The notes under the pieces: generated by a model
The model's database searches: none
What the model was told of the DNA's origin: nothing
The model's input: only the letters and a program-made list of their open reading frames with translations
Shown: positions 10,862 to 21,200 of the stretch, one piece after another
Layout of the letters: each line of letters opens with the position of its first letter
How positions within the stretch are numbered: the stretch's first letter is position 1
Program-made: the position numbers and the translations under genes
NCBI GenBank assembly: GCA_031216915.1
Contig: CM062288.1
Coordinates: 179,206,596-179,270,595 of the forward strand
Direction: 5' to 3'
Length of the DNA stretch: 64,000 nt
Source: Pictodentalium vernedei
Taxonomy: Eukaryota > Mollusca > Scaphopoda > Dentaliida > Dentaliidae

Positions 10862-11234
10862 GGGGGCGCGGTGGCTCAGTTGGTAGAGGTGCAGGCTGCA
10901 AGCCAAGAGGTCCTCGGTTCGAATCCCACCTGTGGCAATCGCGTTGTGTCCTTGGGCAAGACACTTCACCCCGATTGCCTATATGGGGGCACGATGACGC
11001 TGTGTACTGAGGCGTACTGCACGTCGATGGTGCGCATGTCTTCAACCAATCTAACCCTGCCTGTGCTGCGGTGCAGAGTTCAGAGTTACGATGTTGCGGA
11101 GCTGACAGCTGCTCGTCGTTGCTCGGTGGTTCTCTCCGGGTACTCCGGCTTCCTCCACCCGTAAAACTGTCACTGTCACGATTAGCCATTGTGCATAAGT
11201 ATGTGACCTTAAACACCAATAAATAAATAAATAA
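10862..11234 (+). mobile_element. tRNA-derived SINE (family 1), full length
   Basis: The head has a Pol III A box (GTGGCTCAGTTGGTAGAGG, about 10869..10887) and B box (GGTTCGAATCC, about 10916..10926), as in a tRNA. The body includes GTGTCCTTGGGCAAGACACT, a phrase typical of conserved central domains in animal SINEs. The 3' part is CACGATTAGCCATTGTGCA, then GTGACCTTAAACACC and a (TAAA)n-like tail. A perfect 13-bp target duplication TTATGAACTGATC flanks it (10849..10861 and 11235..11247), so it is a clean, fairly young insertion into the outer HINE. A truncated minus-strand copy lies at 53935..54125. I cannot fix the superfamily name by eye. Confidence 0.88.
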
Positions 11235-11371
11235 TTATGAACTGATCTTTACGAAACTTCTTGGGTACCTTTGTTATCACCGTGGGACAAGAACGAGTGT
11301 TTTTGGATGCAGTCTGAAATTCAAGATGGCTGGCAAGAGCCATTTTGTACTGAAATTATGTGTCAGTTTTT

Positions 11372-14053
11372 AGCTTAACTTGCCATCACACGTGCGGAAG
11401 TTTGTTAGTCTGTGAGTCTGTTCACATTTTCCTTTAGTACGTGCTACACCCTGCAGTTCTTGTCTGATCATCACGAAATTTCATATGCAGGTTTGGGGTC
11501 ATGTCTCGTGATCAATCAACCGGTATGGCTGCCCGAGCCCAAAATCCCAAAACCATTAGCACAGTCTGCAGGTCGTATTTATGAAGGGATTTCATTGTAA
11601 CTTGGTAGGATGCCTCTGTATAATGCCTAGATGAGAATGTCCCCCTTTTGAGCATAATATGTCAACCGTGATGGCTGCCCAAGCCCCAAAACCCAAAAAC
11701 TTTTAGCACAGTCTGCAGGTCATGTTTAATATGGAGGGATTTCATTGTAACTTGGTAGGATGACTCCTTATGATGTCTAGATGAGAATTTCCCCTTTTGG
11801 ATATGATTGGGCAACTGTGATGGCTACATTTGGCCATTTGGGCGTGATCTGCCAACCGTGACGACTGCCCGAGACCAAAAACCTTTAGCACAGTCTACAG
11901 GTCATATTTATTGAGGAATTTCATTGTAACTTGGTGGGTTGACTTCATATAATGTCTAGATGAGAAAGTCCCCTTTTGGACTTGATTGGGCAACTGTGAT
12001 GGCTACAGGGGCCCGAAGCCCAAAAACCTTTAGCACAGTCTACAGGTCATATTTATGAAGGGATTTCATTGTAACTTGGTAGGATGACTCCAAATAATGT
12101 CTAGATGAGAACATCCCATTTTGATCGCGATCATTCAGCCTTGATGGGTGCTGGAGCCCCAAAACCTTTAGCATAGGCAAAAGGTCATATTTATGGAAGG
12201 ATTTCATTGTAACCTGTTAGGTTGACTCCGTATAATGCCTAGATGATGACATTGGTCATCTGTGATGGCTACAGGTGCCCAAAGCCCGAAAACCTTGAGC
12301 ACAGTCTACAGGTCATATTTATGAAGGGATTTCATTGTAACTTCATAGGATCACTCCAGATGATATTGTCCCCTTTGGTTGTGATCATTCAACCATGATG
12401 GCTGCCCGAGCCCGAAGCCCGAAAACCTTCAGGACAGTCTACAGGTCATATTTATGAAGGGATTTCATTGTAACTTGGTAGGTTGACTTCATATATTGTC
12501 TAGATGAGAACGTCCCCTTTTGGACACGATTGGGCAACTGTGACGGCTACAGGGGCCCGAAGCCCGAAAACCTTTAGAACAGTCTACAGGTCATAATTGT
12601 GAAGGGATTTCATTGTAGGTTGGTAGGATGACTCCAAATAATGTCTATATGAGAACATCCCCTTTCAGCCTTTATGGCTGCCCAGCCCAAAGACCTTTAG
12701 CATATTCTATAGGTCGTATTTATGGAAGGATTTCATTGTAACTTGTTAGGTTGACTCCATATAATGCCTAGATGATGACATCCCCTTTTGGTCGTGATTG
12801 GTCAACTGTGATGGCTATAGGTGCCCGAAGCCCGAAAATCTTTAGCAAAGTCTACAGGTCATATTTATGAAGGGATTTCATTGTAACTTTGTAGGATCAC
12901 TCCAGATGATGCCCAGATGAGAATGTCCCCTTTTCATTGCGATCATTCAACCATGATGGCTGCCCGAGCCCAAACCTCGAAAACCTTTAGCACAGTCTTC
13001 AGTTCATATTTATGAAGGGATTTCATTGTAACTTGGTAGGTTGACTTCATGTAATGTCTAGATGAGAACAGCCCCTTTTCGACACCATTAGGCAACTGTG
13101 ACGGCTACAGGGGCCTGAAGCCCAAAAACCTTTAGCACAGTCTACAGGTAATATTTATGAAGGGATTTTATTGTACCTTGGTAGGATGACTCCAAATAAT
13201 GTCTAGATGAGAACGTTGGATGCGATCATTCAGCCTTGATGGCTGCTTGAGCCCAAAACCCCAAAACCTTTAGCATAGTCTATAGGTTATATGTATGGAA
13301 GGATTTCATTGTAACCTGTTAGTTTGACTCCATATAATGCCTAGATGATGACATCCCCTTTTGGTTATGAATGGTCAACTGTGACGGCTTCAGGGGCCTG
13401 AAGCCCGAAAACCTTGAGCACAATCTACAGGTCATATTTATGAAGGGATTTCATTGTAAATTCGTAGGATCACTCCAGATGATGCCCAGATGAGAATGTC
13501 CCCTTTTGATTGCGATCATTCAATCATGATGGCTGCCAGAGCCCAAAGCCCAAAAACCTTTAGCACAGTCTACAGGTCATATTTATGAAGGGATTTCATT
13601 GTAACTTGGTAGGTTGACTTCATATAATGTCTAGATGAGAACGTCCCCTTTGGACGCAATTGGGAAACTGACGGCTACAGGGGCCAGAAGCCCAAAAACC
13701 TTTAGCACAGTCTACAGGCCATATTTATGAAGGGATTTCAATGTAACTTGATAGGATGACTCGTTTTGGAATAATTTCTCTGTAACTTGGTAACTTTCAT
13801 TGATATACGTTAACTGTGAGGGCCACATACATTAACTGTGAGGTCATATTAACCCACCCCTCAGCTCTTTAGTACAGTGTACACCTCATATTATTTTTAT
13901 CAAAAACATAGCATACAGGGAACAGACATGAACATATTCCCAATTATCACAATTCTTGTCTTATTTCATAATCCTTTCATAAACATTGAACATTATTCTT
14001 TTCATCAAACACAACACACAAGTTAAGCTACAATGTCACTGACAATTTCATTT
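11372..14053 (+). mobile_element. HINE with higher-order repeat array (AGCTTAACTTG family), copy 1
   Basis: Starts after a T-run with AGCTTAACTTGCCATCAC. The inverted partner CAAGTTAAGCT lies near 14019..14029, followed by a small hairpin TGTCACTGACA and TTTCATTTG. Between them are about 16 monomers of about 143 bp (TTTATGAAGGGATTTCATTG, CCCGAAAACCTTTAGCACAG) in a repeating order of four types. These differ at the phrases TTGACTTCATATAATG, TGACTCCAAATAATG, TTGACTCCATATAATG and TCACTCCAGATGATG. The 3' unique part (about 13770..14053) is nearly identical to that of copy 2 at 21201..25080. The element lies inside the outer HINE of 10741..14573. Confidence 0.8.
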
Positions 14054-14573
14054 GTATAGAACTTCTGTATGAAAGTTCTGATTTTAATAAATTTTTGTAT
14101 GAATGTTTAGTAACATGGAATACATTACAGGGTTTTTTTTCTCATGCAGAAATTATGCAAATTAGATGAACTTTGATTTATTTAGTGCTACTTATACACA
14201 TTAAGTGCACATGTCAGTACAACTCGGGCTAGAGGCTGTATTTATGAACAGATCTTCACAAAACTTCTTGGGTACCTTTGTTATCATCTTGGGACGAGAA
14301 CGAGTGTTTTTGGTTGCGGTCCGAAATTTCAAGATGGCCGCCGGTGGCCAATTAGACAAACTTTGATTTATTCAGTGCTACTTATACACAGTAAGTACAC
14401 ATTTCAATACGGCTCTGGCTAGAGGCATGTATTTATGTGCAGACCTTTACAATACTTTACATGTACCTTTGTTATCAGGTCATTACCTAGATGTGTGTCA
14501 TTACTGTGTCACATACTATACATGTACATGTCTTACACAAGTTGAGCAACAGTGTCATTGACACTTTCATTTG

Positions 14574-15178
14574 TCTCTAAAATTAAAAAGTGCATACGAG
14601 TTGAAATAACTATTTTTTTTTTTTATTCACCTTCCAAGTAAAGCTCATACTTTTTTAAAAATATGTGCGAAAAGTGATTTATCAGATGTGCCCGGAATGC
14701 AGAATGTGCTGATTGAAAAGTGTAGTCTTGTCAGGAAAGCCAACCTGCAGATACAGAGGGGCATATGGATCAATCATTGCAGGCCGGCCCAGACTTGTCT
14801 CATGAGAGTCTACATGTGAGTCTTCCTATGTGCTGAGTCAGAGTTGGCCTCATTGTGGTTAAGTGACTCTTGCTCAAGGCAATCACTTTATTTCTTGTCT
14901 TTACGCTCTTTGTTTTTCTTTTGTTCTGCCTTGATGGGTGATGACTTGAGTTAGACTATTATCAATTATGATCTCATTGATTTTATTTTTTCTTAAATAA
15001 TCCCTCAAGCTTTCTGTCTCTGTCCTTTTTCTTTTTCAATTCTTTCTTCTCTCTCTTTGCTTTTTCAGGTTGGGAGTGAATTTCTTTGACTTCTTCTTTC
15101 AGAAATGCGATCTGTGACCGCATTTCCGCCATTATCTCATTTTTCATCTCAGGCATGCAGTTGAATTGTTATATTTTT
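14574..15178. other. Non-coding stretch between two HINEs
   Basis: Nothing is recognised apart from pyrimidine-rich runs (about 14880..15070) and a T-run at the end that serves as insertion site for the next element. Confidence 0.45.
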
Positions 15179-16113
15179 AGTCCCCTATGGGAACCGTGAG
15201 GGGACTATAGGATTGCACTCCGTCCGTCTGTCTGTCCATCCATCCGTCTGTCTGTCTGTTTCTTATGTTACCACCTCTCCCTCCAACATGCTTTAAGCTA
15301 CACCTTTCATATTTGGTACATGGATAAATGGTTCTGAGGGGATGATGCACGCTCAAAATTTTTTTTTCAAAATCCAAGATGGCGGAATGGCGGCCATTTT
15401 TGTTGTGTTTTTTAAGTTTTTTTTGTCTATTTTCATGTTACCACCCCTCCCACCAACATGGTTCAAGCTACACTTTGCATATTTGGCACATGGATAGAGG
15501 GTTGGGAGGGTATGATGCACGTTCAATATTTTTTTTTCAAAATCCAATTTTGTTGTGTTTTTTAAGCTTTTTTCTCTATTTTATGTTACCACCCCTCACT
15601 CCAACATGGTTCAAGCTACACTTTTTATATCTGGCACATGGATAGAGGGATGTTGCACGTTCAATATTTTTTTTTCAAAATCTAACATCTGTCCGTCCGT
15701 CTGTCCATCCATCCATCTGTCTGTCTGTCTGTTTTTTATGTTACCTCCTCTCCCTCCAACATGCTTTAAGCTACACCTTTCATATTTGGTACATGGAGAA
15801 ATGGTTCTGAGGGGATGATGCACGCTCAAAATTTTTTTTTCAAAATCCAAGATGGCGGAATGGCAGCCATTTTTGTTGTGTTTTTTAAGCTTTTTTCTCT
15901 ATTTTATGTTACCACCCCTTCCTCCAACATGGTTCAAGCTACGTCTGTCATATATGGTACATGGATAAAGGGTTGTGAGGGGATTATGCACGCTCAATAT
16001 TTTTTTTTCAAAATCCAAGATGCTTATATACTCTAGTGTCTTCTGTGACAAAAACACCTTTTGTCACAAAAGTGCCGTAGGGGACTAATACCATCTTGGT
16101 GGTCAAACTTGTT
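15179..16113 (+). mobile_element. HINE, AGTCCCCTA family
   Basis: Begins after TTTTT with AGTCCCCTATGG, followed by a nearby inverted GAGGGGACTATAGG and a CCGTCTGTC microsatellite (about 15220..15260). Monomers of about 170 bp (ATGTTACCACCCCTCCCTCC, CAACATGGTTCAAGC, TTCAAAATCCAAGATGGCGG) repeat about four times, with a second microsatellite at about 15690..15735. The inverted 3' partner CCGTAGGGGACT lies at about 16074..16085, then an ACCATCTTGGTGGT hairpin and AAACTTGTT. Confidence 0.8.
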
Positions 16114-16362
16114 TGTTCTGTTATTTTTTATAATCTGTACTGGACACATTAACATAATATTCAAATAAATATAGTTTGTACTAAATTACATTATTAATTC
16201 CCTTGAAGAGATAAAACAAATCAACTGTCTGTAAGCATACTAAAAAAACTGAATTACTCACAGTGGCAATAAATGCACCATGCCTACTTCTAGAGCTGTT
16301 TTTTTCCCTGAATTAAGACATCAATATTCTCTTGCTTTGTTATCAATTATTATCAATTGTTT

Positions 16363-16439
16363 GTAAATAAGCACTGCACCCCTTGCCAGGAACTCCATCC
16401 TTGTTGGAGTTCCTGGCAAGGGGTGCAGTGCTTATTTAC
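16363..16439. repeat. Perfect 35-bp inverted repeat with 7-nt loop
   Basis: Left arm 16363..16397 and right arm 16405..16439 are exact reverse complements around TCCTTGT. The arm starts GTAAATAAGCACTGCACCCC. It resembles the first part of the family-2 SINE read in reverse, so it may be an inverted duplication of a SINE fragment. No flanking target duplication was identified. An RNA copy of either strand would fold into a perfect hairpin. Confidence 0.85.
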
Positions 16440-16599
16440 TACAGGCCTCACAAAATTAACCAGGCCATCAGACATATCAGGTAATTTTTCAGCTGGTGTG
16501 ACAAAAATTAAAGAATACAAGCCTGAATGTAAGGCTTCCAAAAAGTGTCTTCATGAAGAACAAGCTGTCTTTGAAAGAACCTGCTTTTTATGCCTGGGG

Positions 16600-17000
16600 G
16601 TCATATAGTGTTACCTTTGTCCATCCATGATTCTGTCATTCAATATTTTCATCCTTCCATCTTTCCATCATTCTGTCTCTTTCTGTCATTCCATCTGTCC
16701 ATCATTCCGTCATTCCGAATTAACAGTTTTTCAGATTTCATTCACTTTATGATCAGATAATTGGCTGGTTTGTGGTTTTGTCATACGAACCTACAAATCG
16801 GGTTTGAGTTTGGTCCCGGTTAGATAATATTTCATGGAGTTATCGACCTGGAACTTTATGATGTGAAACTCGGAGAATGAGTTTGCCAGACCTTTTTTTT
16901 GCGATACGTTCAGATAATTGGCTGATTTCTGGTATGTGGCTTTGTCATGGGTACCTACAGGCATGTAAAGCCAATGCTTAATCATGCTGCCTCATGGGGG
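16600..17000 (+). repeat. Short tandem-array remnant with CCAT/CATT microsatellite
   Basis: A degenerate TCCATCATTCTGTCATTC-type microsatellite (about 16620..16720) is followed by two diverged monomers of about 180 bp starting at the phrase AGATAATTGGCTG (about 16755 and 16913). This is the same build as the HINE arrays, but with no ends visible. Confidence 0.5.
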
Positions 17001-17076
17001 CTTATGGGATGTACTAACACATTTAGTTAGATCTTTTAATTCAAAGTTAACATTTCCACAATATTTCTTATGTATG

Positions 17077-19593
17077 TTTTTTTTTTTAAACATATTTTTT
17101 ATTTGCCATTAAACATGCAAACGAGGATTGGCGGACAAGTGCTTTCCACTTACATAACCCTCTGCCCCTCGAACAGATATACAAACATACAGAAGAAGGC
17201 AACAAAATTTGAAGAACAAATACATATATATTCTATGAATCACATTATATAGGAGTAAGAAATGAAGATCACCATCACACATCTGTACAGTGAGGCATCA
17301 CCCTCGCCGCGTTAAACCGCTTCATTGACAAACCGCGCACGCATGTTCTGCTTTCAGAATCGGATGGTTCAGGATTTGGACATGGCCAAGTTTATGACTA
17401 ATCACAGAGTGACACTCAGGGACTGAGCACACCGACGTCCAAGAGCCTGCCAATAGGTCCAGTACCGAGTGAATTCTATTATGGAGTGCACCCCGTACAG
17501 GAAGGCTCCAAATCGGCGGCATGACTATAGCTTAAGGGGGAGATGGGGATTCTTTATATGCATGAGTACAAGAAGTATTTACATATTTTCAATGTACTTT
17601 GCTTTCGTTAAACCTCTTGGTATTCTTTATAAACCTTTGTACAGCAGTGCACATAATAATATTATCACTATCGGATCGTCGGTAGTCTCCATACAGAAGT
17701 GAATCAACCGACATCTCATTACTGCCAGTGAGTCCCAGTGACGAGATCAGATCGTGTCGGGGCGCCACATAGAGTAGACAGTGTTTAAAAAAGTGTTCAA
17801 CATCTTCTTTTTGATTTCCACATCTACATTGTGGTGAGCTACTAACGTAATTGTTGAACAAGTCGCTATTCAGACCGCTACAACCAGCTCTAAGCCGGCT
17901 CATTAAAACGTTATATTTTCTTTTTCCTATATCAAAGTAGGTTGGTGGCTTGGGGGTCTGTTGGGAGATTGCTTTTTTGAATTCATTAAGGGGAAGTTTT
18001 TTGATTTGGTCACTTAATGAGTTCCAGATGTTGGTACAGGATGGGAAGAATGAATTTTTGTAAAGCTCGGTACGAGCTTGGGGGGGGGGGGGGGGGGAAA
18101 CAAAATTCGAGGAGTTACGGAGTGGGTATGACGACATTTCTGATACGTACCTTGGAAGAAGTTCAACTAGGAAGTCTGGTGCGTTTTTGTTTACTATTTT
18201 GTGGAATGTACTCATTTTACTTACATACCGACGTTCTTCTAGTGTTTTCCAGCCAATTTCAATCAGAAGTCGGCCACGCGATACAGATCGTGTTAAGCCT
18301 GTAACAATTCGAGCAGCATCGCAGTGTATATCCTCGAGTCTCTTAAGCAAGTACTGGGGTGCTCCTGACCAAACGGGGGATGCGTATTCTAAGATCGGTA
18401 AAATGAATGATGTTTTCATTCTTCCTAAGCTTTTTCTACTCAGCATATATTTTATAGCTTTCTCAGCTGAGAAAGTCTAGAGCACGCTCTCTTACAAATA
18501 TTGTCGATGTGTACATCCCAAGAGAGGTTAGACTGCAGGTCTATTCCTAGATGTTTGTGGTGTTCATTGATTTCTAATATTTCATCATTGAAAACAATTT
18601 TCGGGTTGTCGGTATTTCGTAGAAGAGAAAATACAACTAATTTAGTTTTCTTAGCATTGAAGGTCACAAGCCAATCAATTGCCCATCTATTTAATTTTAG
18701 GAGTTCAGTATTGACCTTGTTTGTTATACTTTCCGGTTTATTCCCGCTTTCCGTGAGGCACGAGTAATCCGCAAATAGGCGCACAATTGACTCTATTGTC
18801 TCTGCAATATTATTTATATAGACCAGAAAGAGAAAGGGACCCAAGACTGATCCCTGGGGAACCCCAGCGTCAATCAAGCAATACTTTGAGTAACTCATTT
18901 ATTCTGACACGTTGCTTTCTGTCTTTTAAGTAACTTTTATACCATTTGAGAAGTTGGCCGGATATGCCATACATTTTTAATTTGAAAATAATCCCATCAT
19001 GCCAGACCCTATCAAAAGCTTTGGAGATATCACAAAATATCCCACAGGTTAGCATCCTGTTATCTACTGCTAAAGATAGGGTGTGATAGATTTCTATAAG
19101 TTGGAAAACGGTACTGTTTTGGGGGAGAAATCCTGACTGGAGTTTGTAGAAAAGGTTGTTTGATATGAAATACTCATGCACAGATTTAAAAACCACTCGT
19201 TCCATTATCTTCCTAATGCTACACAGAAGAGATATTGGACGATAATTTTTACAATCGAACTTATCGCCTTTTTTGAAAATCGGAATTACATCGGCCTTTT
19301 TCCATTCACTTGGAAATGTGCATATCTGCAAGGATTTGTCAAATACCAGAAAAAGCGGTCTGCAAATTGTGAATTTCATTTCCTTAAGTACTCTATGACT
19401 TATTCCATCGTGGCCATTCGCTTTGTTTGTTGGTAGAGACTTAATAATTTTTATAATATCATCTTAGGTAAAAAATACAGAAGACATTGATTTCGAGCAC
19501 TTTCGTTTGAATGATGGGAAACTCTGATTTTTTGTTTCTAACTTACTGTTTTGTAGAAAGACTTCATTAAGCATATTTGCTTTATCTAGATCG
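17077..19593 (-). mobile_element. 5'-truncated, decayed Jockey-group LINE
   Basis: Minus-strand non-LTR retrotransposon. Its 3' end carries an AATAAA-like signal and an A-tail (seen as a T-run at 17077..17087). The 5' end is cut within the segment before the RT fingers. An 8-bp repeat TATGTATG flanks it (17069..17076 and 19594..19601); it is low in complexity but sits exactly at both boundaries. The coding region is broken into three main frames. A G-run at 18080..18097 falls within the coding region and reads as a run of prolines. Confidence 0.8.
17589..19593 (-). pseudogene. LINE reverse transcriptase and C-terminal zinc-knuckle region, broken
   Basis: The pieces read in order on the minus strand. 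A start segment (DLDKANMLNEVFLQ) and a fingers/palm frame to 18870 include NYRPISLLCSIRKIMER and CDISKAFDRVWHDGI. A middle frame (18452..18898) includes GVPQGSVLGPFLFLVYINN. A C-terminal frame (17589..18446) includes ILEYASPVWSGAP and a CRCGNQKEDVEHFFKHC knuckle. Frame changes fall between RVRIN and SKYCLIDAG (about 18890) and near the phrase RLSQL/RKAIKYML (about 18460), and an in-frame stop lies near 19465. The usual FADD catalytic box reads FADY, so the second aspartate is lost. The clade (Jockey, I or relative) is uncertain. The copy is clearly dead. Confidence 0.8.
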
Positions 19594-19601
19594 TATGTAT
19601 G

Positions 19602-20682
19602 GAAACAGTGTTGAACGACAATAAAAATTAACCAAATTTGAACTTCAACTGCTGCTTCAGTTTTTTTTTGACTAGTAAATCCTCTACTGGTCTGGTAATA
19701 TTTTAATTTTAGCAGACGAAATGTCATGTGAAAGTTGAGTCAGTTTCACAAAGCCTGGTGCACTTTGGTAAACAATGTCAATTTCACTGGTAAAATACCC
19801 CTACCATGATGGAAAATTTATGCATCCCTCTTGTGGAATAAAATTGCTTAAAATATGGTAACTGCACATTTTGGCCAGTGGACGTTTCAGTCCACCTTTT
19901 TTAGCAAAATGAATATTTCGGCCCTCAATTATTTGTGATATTTGTTTTCCCTTTTAATCGAGTAAAACAAGAAATTTTACATTTAGACCCACATTTTAAC
20001 ATTTAATTGTTTAATTTATTTGATTTTACTTAAAAAAACATTTATTGCCATCAGATATTTTCTTGTTTGTTTTGCAAATTTCTATGGCTGTGGGATGCAT
20101 TTCACACTTGTAAAATTAGTAAAATTTCTGAGTAAAAGCTCAGGAACCACTGACAATTTTTTAAAGACTATGAGTGCTTCTGCTAAACCCTTAAACTTAT
20201 GAATAATTGTTGGATGGAAAAACCCCTCACAGTGGTTTGGGGGTAATCTACTGTTCCCGTGGTATGAACTTCAACATATGCATTTCAACAACACGCATCA
20301 ACATTGGTCTGAAAATCATGATTTGCATATTTTTCACATTAACATGATGATTATCGAGGTCAGACTGAGCAGGGAGAAATGTCTCGGATTCTGACTTCAC
20401 AGTGCATTTGCAACTTAACTCCTAACATGCTGCTCACAGATATTCATGCTCGGACAGAAGTTCTCTTGTCACTAAAATAAGTATAATTTGGGCATATTCA
20501 ATCAAATTATCCCCATGTAAATTGAAGATTTTTTTACCAAAGTTTTCTGGAGTTAAATTTAGATGAATTTCCAAAGCAGCCATGATTAGATTTGATGGCA
20601 AATATCTTGAAAAATACTCAGCTGGTAACTGACAATCCATATCCAAAACAAGACGTGACCATGCCTGATCAACTTCTTTCTT
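19602..20682. other. Non-coding stretch, nothing recognised
   Basis: AT-rich, no supported gene. It ends in a T-rich site where the next array element begins. Confidence 0.45.
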
Positions 20683-21200
20683 AGTTCACCTGAGTGAAGC
20701 TCAAGGGGTGCTTTGGTGATCACTTTCTGTCCATCTTCTGCCATCTGTCCATCCATCGTCCATCTGGCATGAACTTTACATTATCAACTTCTTTTCATAA
20801 ACCAATGGACCGAATTGAATCAAGTTTGTTCAAATGTAGTTGCCACATGCACCACAAGGGGCTTAATTCTGCTTGCACCCCACAAATTTTTTTGTTTAAA
20901 TTCAAAAATCTTCTCCAGAACTACCAATCAGAATCTTTTGATAAATGGCATACAACACCTCAGAGGAGTCAGATTCGTTTGTTTGAAAAAGCGAATTTTA
21001 TCTTGGAGCAATATTAGGAAATTTATTTGAAAATCCTCTGCAGATCTACTGGTCAAAATCTCTTGATATTTGGCATTCAGCATCTTTAGGGGGCTCGGAG
21101 TAGAGGGAGGGAGGGAGGGAAGGGGAGGCAGCAGTTTCCCTGGAGTCATATTTAGGCTCACTGTGGAATTGTAACTTAGTGTAACATGAGGAATATTTTT

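Larger units (their letters stand above)
10741..14573 (+). mobile_element. HINE (non-autonomous Helentron-like), outer, AGCTCAACTT family
   Basis: The element begins directly after a T-run with AGCTCAACTTTGACGTAGTC, followed by an imperfect inverted TCAAATTTGAGG segment and a GTCC/GTCTG microsatellite. Near the 3' end lies the inverted partner ACAAGTTGAGC, then a tight hairpin AGTGTCATTGACACT (14551..14565) and TTCATTTG. The internal monomers carry ATTTATGAACAGATCTT and CTTCTTGGGTACCTTTGTTA. It is interrupted twice: by a SINE (10862..11234) and by a complete HINE of a related family (11372..14053). HINEs are known to carry a short 5' terminal repeat with an inverted copy placed before a 3' hairpin, and to insert between Ts. 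That matches what is seen. Confidence 0.75.

Noticed and set aside
10862-10940. Possible tRNA gene (A and B boxes present)
   Set aside because: The tRNA-like segment continues into a SINE body with tail and target duplication, and no clean cloverleaf with paired acceptor ends is apparent.
15179-16113. Classical cut-and-paste transposon reading of the inverted ends
   Set aside because: The right-hand inverted copy is internal, followed by a hairpin and CTTGTT. No target duplication is seen, and the site is a T-run, which fits HINEs better.
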